The notes under the pieces are model-generated. The model was not told the DNA's origin and did no database searches. It was given only the letters and a program-made list of their open reading frames with translations. This document shows positions 31,704 through 35,308 of a stretch of 35,308 nucleotides of DNA, piece by piece. The translations under genes were made by a program, and so were the position numbers. Within the stretch, counting starts at the first letter, position 1, and each line of letters starts with the position of its first letter. Source of the stretch: Hyphomicrobiales bacterium (GTDB taxonomy: Bacteria > Pseudomonadota > Alphaproteobacteria > Rhizobiales > Xanthobacteraceae); assembly GCA_003164375.1 (NCBI GenBank), contig PLTE01000206.1, positions 1 through 35,308 on the forward strand, in the 5' to 3' direction.

Positions 31704-32381
31704 ATGGCTACATTGCTCCTCATCGAGGATGATAAGGAGACGGCCGACGAGATCACGGCCGAGTTCGGCGATCACGGCTTTACAGTCGACTGGGCTGCAA
31801 ACGGCATCGAAGGGTTGGACAAGGGGCGATCGAGTGGAGCAGATGCCATCATCGTCGATCGCCTGCTGCCGGGAATGGACGGTCTCACTATCATCGAGGC
31901 CTTGCGGCGAGAGGGTATCCGCACGCCGGTCCTGGTCTTAAGCGCGCTTGGCGCGGTGGACGACCGGGTCCGCGGATTGCGCGCCGGCGGAGACGACTAT
32001 CTGACCAAACCGTTCGCGACGGTCGAGCTTGTGGCGCGGGTTGAGGCGCTCTTGCGCCGGCCGGCGGAAAGCCGCGACACGATGCTGCGGGTCGGACCGC
32101 TCGAGCTCGATCTCATTGAGCGTTCCGCCAAGCGTGGGAACCGCACGATAGATCTGTTGCCGCGCGAATTCCGCCTGCTCGAATATATGATGCGTCGTAA
32201 AGATCAGATGCTGACCCGCGCCATGTTGCTGGAAGAAGTGTGGAACTACAAGTTCGTTCCCCAGACCAACCTCATCGACGTTCACATGGGAAGGCTGCGC
32301 CGCAAGGTGGACGAGCCGGACGAACTGCCCATGATCCACAATGTGCGCGGCCTGGGATTCATCCTCCGTGCACCTGCCTGA
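31704..32381 (+). CDS. OmpR-family response regulator
   Basis: A 225-residue two-component regulator. The receiver domain (1-115) has the acidic pair D9/D10, phospho-acceptor D52 in IIVDRLLPGMDG, and the conserved lysine in YLTKPF. The C-terminal winged helix (about 130-222) contains LLPREFRLLEYMMR and the RLRRKVD recognition region. It binds DNA when phosphorylated by its partner, the kinase encoded next. AGGAG sits seven bases before the ATG at 31704, and this start gives the normal receiver N-terminus, so the 46-codon upstream extension from 31566 was not used. It overlaps the kinase start by 14 bases. The signal and target genes are unknown. Confidence 0.93.
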   Translation: MATLLLIEDDKETADEITAEFGDHGFTVDWAANGIEGLDKGRSSGADAIIVDRLLPGMDGLTIIEALRREGIRTPVLVLSALGAVDDRVRGLRAGGDDYLTKPFATVELVARVEALLRRPAESRDTMLRVGPLELDLIERSAKRGNRTIDLLPREFRLLEYMMRRKDQMLTRAMLLEEVWNYKFVPQTNLIDVHMGRLRRKVDEPDELPMIHNVRGLGFILRAPA

Positions 32382-33726
32382 TTTCGTCCGCACCACTACG
32401 TTTCGCTGGACGCTCGCCATCGCCAGCGCGTTCGTGCTTTGCAGCTTGGTGCTGTTCGGCTTTGTCTATTGGGAAACAGCCGCCTACATGACATCCACGT
32501 TCGATGATCTGATCGTCGGAGAGCTGAATATCATTGCGGCCGACAGCCCTTCACAGCGGCTGGAGCATATAAAGAACCGATTGCGCGACGATCCGCGTCG
32601 CGTCAGGATTGCCGGCCTGTTCGGCGCCGACGGCCACCGCATCGCTGGCAATATAGAGAGCCTGCCGCCCGGCCTGACGCCGGGCATACAGACCAACGCA
32701 GTGGTTGTTAGGGATGATGACCGCGGCCGTGAGACCGAGAAAGTGCGGCTCGTGACCGACACGTTATCGGGCGGCGAGATTCTCGTGATCGGCCGGAACG
32801 TCGAGGATATTGCCGAGATTGCCGACATTGTCCGGCGAGCCCTCGCGCTGGGGCTATTGCCGGCATTCGCTTTGGCGATTGTCATCGGGTTGGCGTTGAG
32901 CTGGCGCGCTCAGCAACGGCTCACGGAGGTCAACCGGAGAATCCAACGTATCGTCGCGGGGGACTTGCGCGCGCGCCTGCCAACCCGTGACAGCGACGAT
33001 CCGTTTGATCAGCTCGCCGTCAGCGTCAACCGGATGCTGGACGAAATTGAAGCCCTTATCCAGGAGATTGCCGGCATCGGCGACAACATCGCCCACGACT
33101 TGCGCACGCCGCTGACCCGGGTGCGGTTACGCCTTGAGCGTGGGCGCGAGCGCGCCGAATCGATGGAGGAATTGCGAAAGGTCGCCGATCAGGCAATCGC
33201 CGGTCTCGATCAATCGTTGACCATCATCACCGCGCTCTTGCGCATTGCCGAGATCGAACATAGCCGCCGCCTCGAGGGATTTGGCGATGTCCGGCTCGCC
33301 ACTGTGGTTCGCGAGGTTGCCGATCTCTACGACCCGATCGCCGAGGACAAAGGGGTCACCCTTCGGGTCGAAGCCGCGAACGATCTAACGGTGCGTGGCG
33401 ATCGCGATCTTCTTTTCGAGGCAGTCGCTAATCTGGTCGACAATGCCATCAAATTCACCCCTGCGGGCGGCGGCGTGGAGCTCGCCCTCTTACAACGCGG
33501 CGGCGAGAGCGTTATCCGCGTCAGCGACACTGGTCCCGGCATCCCGGAGATCGAGCGGGAAGCGGTCATCAAGCGTTTCTTTCGCTCGGACAAAAGTCGG
33601 CGTACCGAGGGGCTGGGTCTCGGCCTGAGTTTGGTCGCTGCGATTGTCAAATTGCATGGCTTCCGCTTTGCGATCGCGGGCGGCCCGGGTTGCACGGTGG
33701 AGATTGCCTGCCCGCAAGCGCGTTAA
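32368..33726 (+). CDS. Sensor histidine kinase
   Basis: A 452-residue membrane histidine kinase paired with the preceding regulator. Two membrane segments (about 13-37 and 160-182) flank a periplasmic sensor of about 120 residues. Next come a HAMP linker, the phospho-acceptor H243 in NIAHDLRTPLTR, and the ATPase domain with N box NLVDNAIKFTP, G1 DTGPGIP and G2 GLGLGLSLV. The GTG at 32368 lies inside the end of the regulator gene, so the two are translationally coupled. The sensor region is not one I recognise, so the stimulus is open. Confidence 0.92.
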   Translation: MHLPDFVRTTTFRWTLAIASAFVLCSLVLFGFVYWETAAYMTSTFDDLIVGELNIIAADSPSQRLEHIKNRLRDDPRRVRIAGLFGADGHRIAGNIESLPPGLTPGIQTNAVVVRDDDRGRETEKVRLVTDTLSGGEILVIGRNVEDIAEIADIVRRALALGLLPAFALAIVIGLALSWRAQQRLTEVNRRIQRIVAGDLRARLPTRDSDDPFDQLAVSVNRMLDEIEALIQEIAGIGDNIAHDLRTPLTRVRLRLERGRERAESMEELRKVADQAIAGLDQSLTIITALLRIAEIEHSRRLEGFGDVRLATVVREVADLYDPIAEDKGVTLRVEAANDLTVRGDRDLLFEAVANLVDNAIKFTPAGGGVELALLQRGGESVIRVSDTGPGIPEIEREAVIKRFFRSDKSRRTEGLGLGLSLVAAIVKLHGFRFAIAGGPGCTVEIACPQAR

Positions 33727-33792
33727 GAACGGAAGTGTCCGCTTCGGCGTGACGCGCGCTGAGATACCGACGCCGCCAGCGATTCCTCGTTT

Positions 33793-35157
33793 TCAGGCTG
33801 GCTTCCGCGACAGCGCCGGTGCGAGATCAGCCGGCGCCTCGCTCGAAACCGCCACGCTTGCGGCCGATGCGGGGCGGTTGGGACTGGTGGCAGCCCATAG
33901 CTGCGCGTCGAACTCGCCGTCCCACTTTGCCACGACGACGGCGGCGACGGCGTTACCGATCATGTTCACGACCGAGCGGCCCTGCGACATAAAGCGGTCA
34001 ACGCTCAGGAGCAGCGCCAGTCCTTCGACAGGCAATCCGCTCGCGATCACGGTGGCTGCCAGTGCGGCAAAGGCGCCGCCGGTGACGCCAGCCGCGCCTT
34101 TTGAAGTGAAGAGCATCAAAACCAGCAGGCTAACCTGCTGCCAGAAGTCGAGATGAATGCCGTAGACTTGGGCGATGAACAAAAGGCTCATCGGCAGCGT
34201 GATCGCGACACCGTCGAGATTGAATGAATATCCTGTTGGAATGACGATACCGACGGCGGTGCCGGAAACCCCCGACTTCTCTAACTTCTCGATCATGCCG
34301 GGAATCGCGACCTCGGAGGACGAGGTCGTGACCACCATGAGCATTTCCTCCTTAAGGCGGCGGATCAGGTCGAAAAGGCGGAAGCCGGAAATTCGGCAGA
34401 TCAGGCCGAAGACGACCAAGACCATGAACGCCAGCGTAAGCCATGCTGTCATGACGAACATGCCCAGCACGTAGAGTGTATGGACGCCGAAGCGACCGAC
34501 GCTGAATGCCATGGCGCCGAAGGCGCCGATCGGGGCGGCGAGCACAATGATGTTAACGACGCCGAATACCAAATTGCAGCATTGACTAAGCGCGTTCCGG
34601 ATCGGCGCACCCTTGTCGCCGGCTTTAATCAGCGCGGCTCCTACGAGGAGGCCGATGATGACAACCTGCAGCACGTTGTCGTGAACAAATGCACCGAAAA
34701 AATTGTCCGGCACGACGCCCATGATGAAGTCTGGCAGAGACTGCGCTTTGCTGTTCTGGTAGGCGGCCGCACTCGCAGCCTGGCTGGCCGAAGGACGCTG
34801 CACCGCAGAGCCAAAATCCACCAGATTGCCAACAAGCGTGCCGAGCAGCAGCCCGATCGTTGAAACGACTTCGAAGTAGATTATGGTTTTAAGCCCGAGG
34901 CGTCCCACTTGGCGCAGATCGCCGACCTGAGCGACGCCGCTCGCTATCACCAGGAAAATCAGCGGCGGAATACTCAGTTTTATGAGAGCAATGAACGCAT
35001 CGGCGCATGGTTTGAGAGCGATACCGACGGAAGGCCATAGCGCGCCAATGGCCACACCCGCGGCGGCACCGACCAAAACGAGAAACCAAAGTTGGCGCCA
35101 AAACGGCTTGGATTTGACGCCGACGGCAACGGTGCTCGCATTCATCGCGGCGCTCAC
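33793..35157 (-). CDS. dctA: Dicarboxylate/amino acid:cation symporter (DctA family)
   Basis: A 454-residue transporter with eight hydrophobic segments plus two re-entrant loops. Family motifs include KLSIPPLIFLVIASGVAQVGD, the serine-rich loop VTTSSSEVAIPGMIEKLE, the GYSFNLDGVAI motif that binds sodium or protons, and GAAGVTGGAFAALAAT. DctA members import succinate, malate or fumarate with protons; glutamate-type relatives use sodium. The GTG at 35157 overlaps the stop of the gene upstream on the minus strand (GTGA), suggesting coupling; an ATG at 35145 is an alternative. It converges with the kinase gene 66 bases away. Substrate choice cannot be fixed from sequence alone. Confidence 0.9.
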   Translation of the reverse strand: MSAAMNASTVAVGVKSKPFWRQLWFLVLVGAAAGVAIGALWPSVGIALKPCADAFIALIKLSIPPLIFLVIASGVAQVGDLRQVGRLGLKTIIYFEVVSTIGLLLGTLVGNLVDFGSAVQRPSASQAASAAAYQNSKAQSLPDFIMGVVPDNFFGAFVHDNVLQVVIIGLLVGAALIKAGDKGAPIRNALSQCCNLVFGVVNIIVLAAPIGAFGAMAFSVGRFGVHTLYVLGMFVMTAWLTLAFMVLVVFGLICRISGFRLFDLIRRLKEEMLMVVTTSSSEVAIPGMIEKLEKSGVSGTAVGIVIPTGYSFNLDGVAITLPMSLLFIAQVYGIHLDFWQQVSLLVLMLFTSKGAAGVTGGAFAALAATVIASGLPVEGLALLLSVDRFMSQGRSVVNMIGNAVAAVVVAKWDGEFDAQLWAATSPNRPASAASVAVSSEAPADLAPALSRKPA

Positions 35158-35308
35158 ATGTGGCCGTCTTTGACATATTTCCGGAGATTGTGGGTGCCGA
35201 CGTCGGCGGCGTAGATGGTGCCCTTATCGTCCGCCGCGATGCCTGATGCCGATGTCCCCCATATGACTTTATCCAGATCGCCGGGATCGGGAATGAAGGC
35301 CTTGAGCG
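35154..35308 (-). CDS. C-terminal end of a beta-propeller (NHL-repeat-like) protein
   Basis: The last 50 codons of a minus-strand gene that continues past the window edge. The translated tail contains VIWGTSASGIAADDKGTIYA followed by AADVGTHNLRKYVKDGHM and a TGA at 35156. The pattern of a hydrophobic-Gly-Ile-Ala strand, a D-x-G-x-IYxAD turn and a closing arginine-lysine strand is that of an NHL or SMP-30-like propeller blade. The function is not visible. Its stop overlaps the dctA start by 4 bases, so the two are probably in one operon. Confidence 0.65.
   Translation of the reverse strand, partial: LKAFIPDPGDLDKVIWGTSASGIAADDKGTIYAADVGTHNLRKYVKDGHM

Noticed and set aside
1..35308. CRISPR array, tRNA, rRNA or insertion sequence
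   Set aside because: I saw no spaced identical repeats, no cloverleaf or rRNA-like stretch and no transposase in any frame; a tRNA scan was not possible.

Overview
The window is GC-rich, densely coded DNA with no rRNA, tRNA, CRISPR array or transposase that I can see. Gene content points to an alphaproteobacterium of the order Hyphomicrobiales (Rhizobiales), probably near Bradyrhizobium/Xanthobacteraceae. The pointers are a PodJ-like polarity protein, the hemC-hemD-mic60-hemY gene order typical of alphaproteobacteria, an aerobic benzoyl-CoA (box) cluster with a BoxR-type regulator, and palindromes of the kind scattered through these genomes. This placement is inference from gene content, not from a search.

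Layout. 1-4028: start of an acyl-CoA dehydrogenase (minus strand), divergent from a long PodJ-like membrane protein with Sel1 repeats. 4040-15055: a DNA-repair island. The four members of the ligase-associated module (PdeM/MPE nuclease, Lhr-type helicase, beta-CASP exonuclease, ATP-dependent ligase) are split into two outward-facing pairs, with a ClC-type chloride protein and a TPR-methyltransferase between them. A GNAT acetyltransferase is translationally coupled to the ligase and is followed by a RimK-like ATP-grasp ligase. 15114-20796: tsaD on the minus strand, then the plus-strand run hemC, hemD, mic60, hemY.

20842-25964: the box cluster. BoxR (HTH plus shikimate-kinase-like domain) and an alpha/beta hydrolase form one unit; boxC and boxB form a second. 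Both units have an AT-rich TATGCATTATA element at their start: two tandem copies before boxR and one inverted copy before boxC. This fits one regulator acting on both. BoxB with its reductase BoxA epoxidises benzoyl-CoA, and BoxC opens the ring; boxA, boxD and the benzoate-CoA ligase are not in the window. A perfect nested palindrome is read through in frame inside boxC.

26002-35308: a mixed metabolic and sensory stretch. It holds a creatininase-family hydrolase divergent from an orphan NMT1/THI5-type periplasmic binding protein, a Tat-exported MmgE/PrpD protein divergent from a PdxA-like dehydrogenase (with three 14-bp direct repeats between them), a tiny secreted protein, an OmpR-family response regulator with its histidine kinase, a DctA-type transporter, and the end of a beta-propeller (NHL-like) gene cut by the window edge.

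The best candidates for something undescribed are the link between the DNA ligase module and the GNAT/ATP-grasp pair, the BoxR-type operator layout, and the palindrome carried inside boxC.
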